From assembly GCA_035689185.1 (NCBI GenBank), contig DASSLY010000099.1, forward strand, positions 1 to 49,719: 49,719 bases of DNA, read 5' to 3'. Below, piece by piece: positions 16,943 to 25,138 of the stretch. This DNA is from DASSLY01 sp035689185 (GTDB taxonomy: Bacteria > Actinomycetota > Actinomycetes > Actinomycetales > Dermatophilaceae). The notes below the pieces were generated by a model that searched no databases, was not told the origin of the DNA, and saw only the letters and a program-made list of their open reading frames with translations. Each line of letters begins with the position of its first letter. Positions within the stretch are counted from its first letter, which is position 1. A program made the position numbers and the translations under genes.

Positions 16943-19198
16943 TCACTCTCGTCGGCGCAGCCAGCGCGGTGCCCACCAGTTCGCGGCTCCCGCCAGCCGC
17001 ATCGCCGCGGGCGCCAGCAGCCCGCGGATGAGCGTGGCATCCAGCAGCACCGCCAGCGCCAGCCCGATGCCCATCAGCTTGATGAAGGTGATCCCCGAGG
17101 TGGCGAAGCAGATGAACACCGTGGCGATGATGGCCGCGAGGGAGGTCACCTGCCCACCGGTCCGGGCCAGCCCGGCCACGACGGCGTCCCGGGGGGAGGC
17201 GCCGGCGTCATACTCCTCCTTCATGCTGGACATGAGGAAGACCTCGTAGTCCATCGAGAGCCCGAAGGCCATGCAGAACATGAGCACCGGGATGGTGACA
17301 TCCAGGGCCCCCGTGGGTGTGAAGCCCAGGACATCGGAGAAGTGGCCGTCCTGGAAGATCCACACCATGGCGCCGAAGGTGGCCGACAGGCTGACCACGT
17401 TGAGGACCACGGCCTTCACGGGCACCAGGAGCGCGCGGAACATCAGCAGCATCGCCACCAGCGTTGCCGCGGCGACCAGGCCCAGTGCGAGCGGCAGACG
17501 GTCGGCCAGGGCTGCCTTGACGTCGACAAGCTGTGCGGCACGGCCGCCGACCCGGACCGGGAACGGGGCGGGTGCAGCCCGCACGGCCACCACCAGCCGC
17601 TCGCCTTCGGTGGACATCGACGGGACGTCCGGCAGCACCGTGACCAGAGCTCCCGTGCCGACGGCATGGGTGGCGGACCAGGCGCCGGGGTCGCGGACTC
17701 GCCGGCCGTGCTGGTAGCTGCCGGTCACGGTGTCCACCCGTTCGACGTGGGGGGTCCGGGACAACGCCGACGCGTAGGCGGCCAGCGGGGCGGACCGGGC
17801 GTCGAAGGACCCGGTGGGGACCACCACCCGAACCGGGTCGGCGCCGACGTCGGGGAACCTGGCGTCCAGCGTCTCCTGGACCGTCCGGCTCTGCGCGTCC
17901 TGGGGCAGCACCCGGGCATCCGGGAGGGCGAGGTCGACGTGCAGGAACGGAGCGGCAAGCAGCGCGAGCGCGGCGAGGCAGCTGGCCAGCACGGCGACGG
18001 GATGACGCATGGCAGCGGCCGCAATCGCACCCCACGCCGAGGGCCGCGGGTCGGTGCGACGGCGCAGTGGCCAGCGCTCGAGCTGTGGCCCGACCATCGC
18101 CAGCAGCGCCGGCAGGACGATGAGCGCATTGACCACGGCCAGCAGCGCGACCGCGATGCCGGCGTAGGCGAAGGACTTGAGGAAGTCCAGCGGAAAAAGC
18201 AGCAGCACCACGAGCGAGGTCGCGACGGTGAGGCCGCTGACGGTGACCGAGCGACCGGCCGTGCGCATCGTGGCTGCAAGTGCGTCGGGCAGGTCCAGGC
18301 CGGACGCCCGTTCCCGGCGGAACCGCGCGACCATGAACAGGGCGTAGTCGATGGCCAGGCCGAGTCCGAGGCCGGTCGCGAGGTTCAGGGCGTAGACCGA
18401 CACGTCGGTGAGGATGCTGATGGCGCGCAGGATCACGACCGTCCCCACGACCGACACCGAGCCCATCACCAGCGGCAGTCCCGCGGCCATGGGCGTGCCG
18501 AAGACGATGAGCAGCAGCAGACCGGTCAGCGGGAAGGCCAGCAGCTCCGCCCGGCGCAGGTCCTGCTCCACCCGGTCGGCGATCTCGCGGTAGACCTGCC
18601 CCGGTCCGCCGAGCGCGACCGAGACGGTGGCGCGGTCGAACTCCAGACTCGGGGAGAGCCGGTCCAGCGCGCGCGTGACGTCGTCGTCGCTGCCCGGGAC
18701 CGTCGCCAGGACCAGCGCCTGGCGCCGGTCCGGTGAGCGCGGCGCGTCGGGGGCCGGCTTCCAGTACGAGGCCACGTGTGTCACGCCCGGCAGCTCGGCG
18801 ACCACCGCGGTCACCAGCCGGCCCTGGGTCGCGACCGCCTCGTCGTCGACCGTGCCGTGCCGTGCGCTGACGAGGAGCACCAGGTTGGCGTCGTGGGCCG
18901 GGTAGGCGGCGTCGACGATCGAGGCCACCTGCGCGGAGGCGGAGCCGGGCATGTCGAAGCCGCCGGAGGACATGTGCGACGCAACGTCACGGGCCCACCA
19001 CCCGCCGCCGAGCAGGAACATCGCGGCGAGCACGAGGATGCCGACCCGGTGGGGTAGCACCAGGCGCCGGCAGATCGTGTCGTACAGGTCGCGGCGTACC
19101 GCCGCGGGCGGGCGGACGGCACGCTGCGGCGCAGCCGGCGCGCTGCTGGGCGGCGGGCGAAGGGTGGCGATGTCCCCCTCCGGCGTGGTCCGATCCAT
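16943..19198 (-). CDS. MMPL/RND-family transporter
   Basis: A 751-residue inner-membrane exporter with the two-fold RND layout: one membrane helix after residue about 40 (VGILVLAAMFLLGG), a large outer loop, five helices, then the pattern repeated. The Asp-Tyr dyads that carry protons in MMPL pumps are visible in both halves (AIDYALFMVARFRRE and LSMDYEVFLMSS). MMPL proteins move lipids, glycolipids and polyketide lipids. Here it would export the product of the upstream synthase genes. The ATG at 19198 overlaps the stop of the NTF2-like gene. Longer in-frame upstream sequence is a shadow of that gene. Confidence 0.9.
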   Translation of the reverse strand: MDRTTPEGDIATLRPPPSSAPAAPQRAVRPPAAVRRDLYDTICRRLVLPHRVGILVLAAMFLLGGGWWARDVASHMSSGGFDMPGSASAQVASIVDAAYPAHDANLVLLVSARHGTVDDEAVATQGRLVTAVVAELPGVTHVASYWKPAPDAPRSPDRRQALVLATVPGSDDDVTRALDRLSPSLEFDRATVSVALGGPGQVYREIADRVEQDLRRAELLAFPLTGLLLLIVFGTPMAAGLPLVMGSVSVVGTVVILRAISILTDVSVYALNLATGLGLGLAIDYALFMVARFRRERASGLDLPDALAATMRTAGRSVTVSGLTVATSLVVLLLFPLDFLKSFAYAGIAVALLAVVNALIVLPALLAMVGPQLERWPLRRRTDPRPSAWGAIAAAAMRHPVAVLASCLAALALLAAPFLHVDLALPDARVLPQDAQSRTVQETLDARFPDVGADPVRVVVPTGSFDARSAPLAAYASALSRTPHVERVDTVTGSYQHGRRVRDPGAWSATHAVGTGALVTVLPDVPSMSTEGERLVVAVRAAPAPFPVRVGGRAAQLVDVKAALADRLPLALGLVAAATLVAMLLMFRALLVPVKAVVLNVVSLSATFGAMVWIFQDGHFSDVLGFTPTGALDVTIPVLMFCMAFGLSMDYEVFLMSSMKEEYDAGASPRDAVVAGLARTGGQVTSLAAIIATVFICFATSGITFIKLMGIGLALAVLLDATLIRGLLAPAAMRLAGAANWWAPRWLRRRE

Positions 19199-19704
19199 CA
19201 GCTGCCGATCACCGGTGCGGTCGCGATCCCGCCGGTGCGGGTGAGCTGGGCCGCGGTCAGCTGGTCGGTCAGCTGCTCCGCGGCGGCACCGGCCACGCCC
19301 CGCTCGGCCTGGCCGGCGAGCGCGGTGGCCAGCCTCGCGGTGTCGCAATGGATGCGTATGCCGCGGATGCGACCCCAAGCCAGGTCGACCACGTTGACGC
19401 CCTGGTTGGCGTACCCGCCGGCGAGGGCCTGGTCCCGCCATTGGACGACCACCGTGGTTCGCCACGGCCAGCCGGTCACGTTGATCGCGTCGACGGTGAA
19501 CCGCAGGTCGGGGAACAGCTGGAACAGCCGGTCGTACCAGGCGCGGACGGTCTCCGGCCGGCAGCGTGCCCCGCCGAGCGCGTGATCACCGTTCATGGCA
19601 TGGACGGCGTCGGGTCGCATCCCGCGAAGCAGGGGGCCGGCGTCCTTGCCGTTCAACGCGCTGAACACGGCGGCGGTCCGTCGGGCGACGATCGCGTGGT
19701 ACAT
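19198..19704 (-). CDS. NTF2/SnoaL-like small protein
   Basis: A 168-residue protein with the cone-shaped alpha+beta NTF2/SnoaL pattern: an N-terminal helix pair, then WYDRLFQLFPDLRFTVDAIN, the paired strands RTTVVVQWRDQ, and a final strand GRIRGIRIHCD. Members include polyketide cyclases, isomerases and non-enzymatic binding proteins. I cannot assign an activity. It lies between the flavin monooxygenase (13 bases away) and the MMPL gene (ATGA overlap), so a step on the synthase product before export is the natural guess. An Ala-rich C-terminal tail of about 40 residues follows the domain. Confidence 0.7.
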   Translation of the reverse strand: MYHAIVARRTAAVFSALNGKDAGPLLRGMRPDAVHAMNGDHALGGARCRPETVRAWYDRLFQLFPDLRFTVDAINVTGWPWRTTVVVQWRDQALAGGYANQGVNVVDLAWGRIRGIRIHCDTARLATALAGQAERGVAGAAAEQLTDQLTAAQLTRTGGIATAPVIGS

Positions 19705-19717
19705 GACTGTGCCCTCC

Positions 19718-21151
19718 TCAGTCGGCCGGCCGGGTGGTCCCGGTGCCCAGCAGTGTTGTCCGGCTGCCCACGAGCTGCCGGATGACCCGGTTCATCCGCC
19801 GCCGGTAGGTGGCGTGGTCGAGCTCGATGGCGTGGCGGGGCGAGTCGACATACCGGACCGGACCGCCGAGGTGGGGTGACGGGCCGGCTGCCCGGGCGCG
19901 GAACCGCGCGGCCCGGCGGGGGCGGTGACGGGCCGACCAGAGGTAGGCAGCGACGGCGCGCGCCTGGTAGTCGACCAGCTGCCACTGGCCCTGGGAGGGC
20001 TGCATCAGGCCGAGGACGAACAGGTCGTCGTGGCGTGGCGAGAACAGGTTGAGGTACAGGGTGGGCGTCCCCGCCTCCCAGTCCAGGTCCGCCGGGTCCA
20101 GGAACGGCAGCTCGATCCGGTATCCGGTGGCCAGCACCACCACGTCCGCGGTCACCCGGGAGCCGTCGGTGAAGACGACGTCGGTGCGGTCGAACCGGGC
20201 GATGTCGGGCTTGGCGCTGATCCGGCCGTGTGCGGCGTGGTGGGCCAGCTGGCTGTTCAGCACCAGATGGGTCTCCCACAGCCGGTGGTCCGGGCGCGGG
20301 TAGCCGTACCGCCACAGCTCGTGCGAGAACAGCTTCAGCAGCAGCTCCCCGACCGCGCGACGCGCGGCCAGCGGCACCCGGGCGCGCACGAAGGTCTCTG
20401 CCCACAGGTCGGTCGGCGTGCCGAAGACGTACTTGGGCAGGATGTGGTAGCCCCGGCGCAGGCTGTGCACCGCCGACGCGCCGACCGCGGCCGCGTCGCA
20501 GGCGATGTCGCAACCGGAGTTGCCGCCGCCGACCACGACCACGCGCTGGCCGCGCAACAGGTCGCTGTCGCGGTACTCCGCCGCGTGCAGCAGCTGGCCG
20601 GTGAACCGGCCCGGGTAGTCGGGCCAGCGCGGCGCCCAGTTGTGGCCGTTGGCGACCACGACGGCGCGGTATGGGTGACGGCTACCGTCACCGAGCCGGA
20701 CCTCCCACCCGCGTCCGTCGGCCGGCCGTGCGACCCAGACCACCTCGGCGCCGAAGCGGATGTGCTCGACCAGGCGGAACCGGTCCGCGTAGGCGCGCAG
20801 GTACTGCTGGGCCTGGACGTGGCTGGGGAAGTCCGGGTAGCCCTGCGGCATCGGGAAGTCGGGGTACTCGGTCAGCCGCTTCGAGCTCACCAGGTGGGTG
20901 GTGGCGAAGACCCGGCTCGCGGGTGACCCGAAGTTCCAGTTGCCTCCCAGGTCGTCGGTGCGTTCCAGGATCTCGACGGCAAAGCCCTGCTGCAACAGCC
21001 GGTGGGCGCCGGCGAGCCCGGATGACCCGGCGCCGATGACGCAGACGCGGTCCATGTCCGAGACGGCCGGGCTGCCACCTGGGCTGCCACCTGGGCTGCC
21101 ACCTGGGCCGGTCAGCGCGGCCGCCGTCGGGCGGTTGGCGACAGCTGTCAC
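19718..21151 (-). CDS. Class B flavin-containing monooxygenase
   Basis: A 477-residue FAD/NADPH monooxygenase. The FAD motif GAGSSG (40-45), the FMO fingerprint FTGQLLHAAEY (FxGxxxHxxxY), the NADPH motif GGGNSG and the ATGY motif are all present. Tyr at the end of the fingerprint favours FMO-type N/S or carbon oxygenation over a Baeyer-Villiger enzyme, which usually has Trp-Pro there. The GTG start overlaps the previous stop and has GGGAGG upstream. An internal Met33 just before the FAD strand is the alternative. The N-terminal extension is a GGSP repeat encoded by three 12-bp units. It probably oxidises the lipid made by the neighbouring synthase. Confidence 0.88.
   Translation of the reverse strand: MTAVANRPTAAALTGPGGSPGGSPGGSPAVSDMDRVCVIGAGSSGLAGAHRLLQQGFAVEILERTDDLGGNWNFGSPASRVFATTHLVSSKRLTEYPDFPMPQGYPDFPSHVQAQQYLRAYADRFRLVEHIRFGAEVVWVARPADGRGWEVRLGDGSRHPYRAVVVANGHNWAPRWPDYPGRFTGQLLHAAEYRDSDLLRGQRVVVVGGGNSGCDIACDAAAVGASAVHSLRRGYHILPKYVFGTPTDLWAETFVRARVPLAARRAVGELLLKLFSHELWRYGYPRPDHRLWETHLVLNSQLAHHAAHGRISAKPDIARFDRTDVVFTDGSRVTADVVVLATGYRIELPFLDPADLDWEAGTPTLYLNLFSPRHDDLFVLGLMQPSQGQWQLVDYQARAVAAYLWSARHRPRRAARFRARAAGPSPHLGGPVRYVDSPRHAIELDHATYRRRMNRVIRQLVGSRTTLLGTGTTRPAD
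21069..21104. repeat. Three 12-bp units inside the monooxygenase N-terminus
   Basis: GGGCTGCCACCT is repeated exactly three times in frame, giving the GGSP repeat ahead of the FAD-binding strand. Confidence 0.9.
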
Positions 21152-23721
21152 AAGCTCACCTCCCTGGCTCGGGCTGCGGACGGGGTCGACAACAGGGAGC
21201 GTCCGGCCGCCCCGCTGGATACATCCGTCGCCGCCGCGACCCAGGACAGACCGCTGATCGTCAGGACTGGGCGGCCGTCGTCGTCCCAGGCTGTCCCTCC
21301 CCCCGGCGCGGGCTCGACCGCCCCGCGCCGGCACCGGCGCGCGTCGCCGCCGTTCAGGCGCAGCTCGGCGACTACGAGGGTCGTGGCGTCGTCGCGGCCG
21401 GGCCAGCCGGCCCACAGCATTGCCTCGATCATCCCGCCCGGCAGCGCGGGCTCGGCGACGACCACGTCGGCGGAGGTGTCCGAACCGCGGCGGGGCTCCG
21501 CGGTCACGAGCCACCGGCCGCCGTCCCACCACCGTGTCAACGTTCCGGCGGCGGCGGACCATGCCAGCGCCCCTCCGGGCGCGGACAGCTCGGACACGGC
21601 GTGCGCGGGCAGCTCGGACACGGCGTGCGCGGACAGCTCGGACACGGCGTGCGCGGACAGCTCGGACACGGCGTGCGCGGACAGCTCGGACACGGCCTGC
21701 GCGGGCAGCTCGGAGCCGGCGTGCGCGGGCAGCGCTGCCCGATCACGCTCGGAGCTGCCGGTCCCTGGGCCAAGCCCGAGGGTCGCGGTGGCCAGGGTTC
21801 GCCCGTCCGCGGACATTCGGACGGACACCCCGCCGGACACCCCGCCGGATACCCCGCCGGACACCCCGCCGAGCGCTACCACGCTTCGGCGCAGCTCAAG
21901 CGGGTGACCGGGGCGCAGCGCGAGCCGGTCGACCGCGACCCGCAGGTCGGCCACCCGGGTGACCGGGCCGGCCTCCAGCCACGACGCGCCGTCGATCATC
22001 AGCTCCAGCAGCAGTGACACCGGGACGGCTGGGCACCCGTCGACCCGGAACCCGCCGGCCGCCGGCAGCGTCGCCAGGTCCACGGTGTGGGCGGTCTCGA
22101 GCTCCATGCCGGGACGCCAGGCGCAGAGCCGGCCCAGCGCCTTTCGCCGACGCAGCACGGTCATCGCACCCGGATGCGACGAGGGGACCGGCAGGCTGGA
22201 CAGCTGCACCGGGGACAGGGGGGCAGGCACCCCGAGGAGCAGCACCTCCCCGCGGGAGCCGGCGTCCAACTCGCCGGACCATGCGGCGAGGCCTGCCTCG
22301 ACGCCGACGGGGGACATCTCGCGGACCGCGGCACCCGGGTCGGTGATCAGCCCGAGGCCCTCCCACGTGGGCCAGGACAGGCAGCCCACCGGCTCCGCCC
22401 GCCGGACCGAGGCCCACTGGGCCGTGCGAGCGAGCGCCTCGTTAGCGGCCGCGTAGTCGGTCTGGCCTGCCGTTCCGCCGAAGCGTCCGGTGAGCGACCC
22501 GACGGCGCAGATCCGGCCGGGTGTGGTCCCGGTGCGGTCGAGGGCGTCCAGCAGGCGGAGGAAGCCGTCGACCTTGACCGCGAGCACCGACCTGACGGTC
22601 CCGGCATCCTTGCGGCCGACCCGCGCCGGTCGGTCGATCCCGGCGTCGTGGACGACGGCGGCCAGTGATGTCCCCGACTCCTGCCCGAGTTCACCGAGCA
22701 GCGCCGACAGGGCGTCGGCGTCGGTGACGTCGCACTGGCGGTAGTCGAGCGGGACACCCGCGCGACGCGCCGAGTCCAGGTTGCGTGACAGGTCCAGCGC
22801 CCGGGTCAGCCGGTCGATGTCGGCGCGAGCCGCGCGCAGGGCGGCGCCGCCGCGGACACCCCGCAGGCGCCGGTCCCGCACGGCGCGCTGGTCTTCTCCC
22901 GCCCTCAGCTCGGCCGGCGAGAACTCCTCCAGCGCGGAGCGCCCGGTGACGACGACCCGGCAGCCGACGCGCTCCCGCAGGTGGCGTGCGAGACGGTAGC
23001 CGATGCCGCGGCCGCCGCCAGTGAGCAGGACCGTGTCCGTCGCCGTGAGTGGCGGGACCTGCTCGGCCGGCGCCTGCCGTTGCGGCACCGGGAGCAGCAC
23101 GTGCCGGCGCCCGGCGGCATACCCGACCTCCTGGAACCGGCCGAGCGTGACCTCCGCGACGACAATCTCCCCGATCGTGCCCCCGGTCGCATCCCCGGTC
23201 GTGGCCGGGTCGGTGTCGACCACCCGCACCCCGCACGCGGGCAGCTCCCTGGGCAGCGTCTTCGCCAACCCGGCCCAGGCCGCGGACAGCGGCTGCACGA
23301 TCGCGTCCGGGTCCGAGCCGAGCAACCCCCCGCCGGCGGTGACCACCACGTAGGCGCACCTGCCCATGGTTCGCTCCGCGGCCCAGCCGGGTTGCACCGC
23401 GGTGAGCATGGCGTAGCTGCGGGCCAGCGCGGGCCACCACACCCCCGGGGCGATGTCGCGACGGTGGGTGATGTTGAGGTCGACCACGACGTCCACCCGC
23501 CCGACGGCCTGCACGGCGTCGGCCACCGCCTGCTCGCCCCCGTCGTCGACCACGCGGGCGCGACCACCGTGCCGGCGGACCGCGACGGCGACGTCGTCGC
23601 GGCCGGCCTCGTCGCCGCCCATGACCAGGACGGTGCGCCCGTCCAGGGCGCCCGGCGGGGGTTGCGGCAACCGGGCCACCGGCGTCGACACGGCTACGCA
23701 GCGGGTCAGGGTGGGGTTCAC
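21148..23721 (-). CDS. Ketoreductase plus degenerate dehydratase protein of the secondary-lipid locus
   Basis: An 857-residue protein. Residues about 25-220 are a degenerate Rossmann half like the structural subdomain of PKS ketoreductases. Residues 225-500 are a catalytic KR with NADPH motif GGGRGIG (235-241), Ser409, Tyr423 and Asn427, so it looks active. Residues about 520-840 resemble a polyketide hot-dog dehydratase, but the HxxxGxxxxP motif reads FRVDGCPAVP: the catalytic His is Phe558. Two in-frame tandem repeats (GGVS, and an octapeptide built on SELSAHAV) sit inside the DH-like half. No ACP, KS or AT is present, so it must act in trans on the acyl-ACP of the neighbouring synthase. 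GTGA overlap with the P450 gene couples their translation. Confidence 0.8.
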   Translation of the reverse strand: MNPTLTRCVAVSTPVARLPQPPPGALDGRTVLVMGGDEAGRDDVAVAVRRHGGRARVVDDGGEQAVADAVQAVGRVDVVVDLNITHRRDIAPGVWWPALARSYAMLTAVQPGWAAERTMGRCAYVVVTAGGGLLGSDPDAIVQPLSAAWAGLAKTLPRELPACGVRVVDTDPATTGDATGGTIGEIVVAEVTLGRFQEVGYAAGRRHVLLPVPQRQAPAEQVPPLTATDTVLLTGGGRGIGYRLARHLRERVGCRVVVTGRSALEEFSPAELRAGEDQRAVRDRRLRGVRGGAALRAARADIDRLTRALDLSRNLDSARRAGVPLDYRQCDVTDADALSALLGELGQESGTSLAAVVHDAGIDRPARVGRKDAGTVRSVLAVKVDGFLRLLDALDRTGTTPGRICAVGSLTGRFGGTAGQTDYAAANEALARTAQWASVRRAEPVGCLSWPTWEGLGLITDPGAAVREMSPVGVEAGLAAWSGELDAGSRGEVLLLGVPAPLSPVQLSSLPVPSSHPGAMTVLRRRKALGRLCAWRPGMELETAHTVDLATLPAAGGFRVDGCPAVPVSLLLELMIDGASWLEAGPVTRVADLRVAVDRLALRPGHPLELRRSVVALGGVSGGVSGGVSGGVSVRMSADGRTLATATLGLGPGTGSSERDRAALPAHAGSELPAQAVSELSAHAVSELSAHAVSELSAHAVSELPAHAVSELSAPGGALAWSAAAGTLTRWWDGGRWLVTAEPRRGSDTSADVVVAEPALPGGMIEAMLWAGWPGRDDATTLVVAELRLNGGDARRCRRGAVEPAPGGGTAWDDDGRPVLTISGLSWVAAATDVSSGAAGRSLLSTPSAARAREVSL
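21583..21732. repeat. Six in-frame 24-bp units
   Basis: The unit GGACAGCTCGGACACGGCGTGCGC recurs every 24 bases from 21583 to 21726 with one- to three-base changes, followed by a short partial copy. It encodes an octapeptide repeat in the pseudo-dehydratase region. Confidence 0.9.
21822..21869. repeat. Four in-frame 12-bp units
   Basis: CGGACACCCCGC is repeated four times with one base change, encoding the GGVS repeat of the same protein. Confidence 0.9.
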
Positions 23722-25118
23722 GCGGCGCTCGGCACCCCGCCCACGGCAGCGCGCCGACTGATCCGGACGGCGACGTCCCGCAACGGCCGCAGCGAGAGCA
23801 CCATCTCGCCGACTCCGACGGGGGCGTCATCGACCAGCGCCCAGTCGAAGCGCCGGACGATCATCGCCAGCATCACCTGCAGCTCGTGCAACGCCAGATG
23901 CATCCCGATGCACTGCCGCGGGCCTCCGCCGAAGGGGAAGTAGGCGAAACGCGCGCGGGCGGATCGCGTGGCCGGGTCGAACCGGTCGGGGTCGAACCGC
24001 TCCGGGTCCGGCCACAGGTCGGGCCGGCGGTGGGTCGCGTACGGCGACACGATCACCGAGGCGCCCGCCTCGATCGGGTAGCCGAGGATCTCGTCCGGGC
24101 CGATCGCGTCCCGGGTGTAGATCCAGATCGGCGGGTGCAGCCGCAGCGACTCGTCCAGCACCATCCGGGTATAGGGCAGGCGGCCGAACGCAACCGCGGG
24201 GTCCGTGACGTCCATGCCGCCCAGGCCGTCCACCTCCGCCTGCAGCCGCTCCCGCACCTCGGGATGGCAGGCGACCGCATACAAGGTCCAGCACAGGGCC
24301 AGGGCCGTGGTCTCCTGCCCGGCCAGGAAGATCGTGGTGAGCTCGTCCAGGACCTCCCGAGCCGACCACGGCTGGCCGGTCTCGGGGTCGGTGGCCTGCT
24401 CCAGCAGGCCGACCAGGTCCACCGTGGCCTGTTCCGCCTCGTGCTCGGCCCGCACCCGTTCGACCACGCCGTGCAGGACGGCCCGGTGCCGGGCGATGCC
24501 CCGGCTGCGCGCGGTGGGCAGCCAACCCGGCAGGTACTCGTCCAGGCGCGCCCGGTTGAACATCGTCGCCACGCCGAAGTCGACGGCCTTGAGCACCTCG
24601 GCGCGCTGGTCCCCCACGTCCATGCCGAACAGGGTGCGGCTCAGCGACGACAGCGTCACCGCCATGCACTCCGGCACCAAGCTCACCGGTTCACCGACGG
24701 CTGCCGCGGCGTCCCACCGGTCGCACAGGTCGTTGGTGGCGGCCACCACGTGCCGGGTGGACCCTGCGATCACCGTGCGCAGGAAGGCCGGCTGGGCGAC
24801 CTGGCGGTGGGACCGCCAGTCCTGGCCGTCCAGGGTGAGCAGGCCGTCGCCGAAGAAGATCTTGAACTTCTCGTAGAACCGGCCCCGGCAGTAGTTCGCG
24901 TCGTTGACCTGCACGACGTGGCGCACCCCGTCCGGGTGCGTGACCAGGTACCCCGGGTACGGGCCGAGCTTGAACCGGGACAGGTCGCCGTACTCCGCGC
25001 TGAGGCGGGCGAAGAACGCGACCGGGTTGCGCTTGTATGCCGGGAGGCTGCCGAGCAGGGGTATCCCGCGTGGGCCGGGTGGACGGCGGTCGAGCGGGGT
25101 GGCTCTGGGGGGTGTCAC
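23718..25118 (-). CDS. Cytochrome P450
   Basis: A 466-residue haem monooxygenase. Diagnostic parts are the N-terminal PPGPRGIPLLGSL, the I-helix AGQETT (266-271), the K-helix ExxR pair Glu323/Arg326, and the haem loop FPFGGGPRQCIG with ligand Cys403. The sequence style resembles fatty-acid hydroxylases of the CYP102/CYP4 kind more than typical short bacterial P450s, but I cannot place the family. It needs an electron donor, and no ferredoxin or reductase gene is in the window. It lies 20 bases after the megasynthase and overlaps the KR protein gene, so it is part of the same operon and probably hydroxylates or desaturates the lipid product. Confidence 0.9.
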   Translation of the reverse strand: MTPPRATPLDRRPPGPRGIPLLGSLPAYKRNPVAFFARLSAEYGDLSRFKLGPYPGYLVTHPDGVRHVVQVNDANYCRGRFYEKFKIFFGDGLLTLDGQDWRSHRQVAQPAFLRTVIAGSTRHVVAATNDLCDRWDAAAAVGEPVSLVPECMAVTLSSLSRTLFGMDVGDQRAEVLKAVDFGVATMFNRARLDEYLPGWLPTARSRGIARHRAVLHGVVERVRAEHEAEQATVDLVGLLEQATDPETGQPWSAREVLDELTTIFLAGQETTALALCWTLYAVACHPEVRERLQAEVDGLGGMDVTDPAVAFGRLPYTRMVLDESLRLHPPIWIYTRDAIGPDEILGYPIEAGASVIVSPYATHRRPDLWPDPERFDPDRFDPATRSARARFAYFPFGGGPRQCIGMHLALHELQVMLAMIVRRFDWALVDDAPVGVGEMVLSLRPLRDVAVRISRRAAVGGVPSAA

Positions 25119-25138
25119 ACGGGTCTCCTCGGGTGCGG

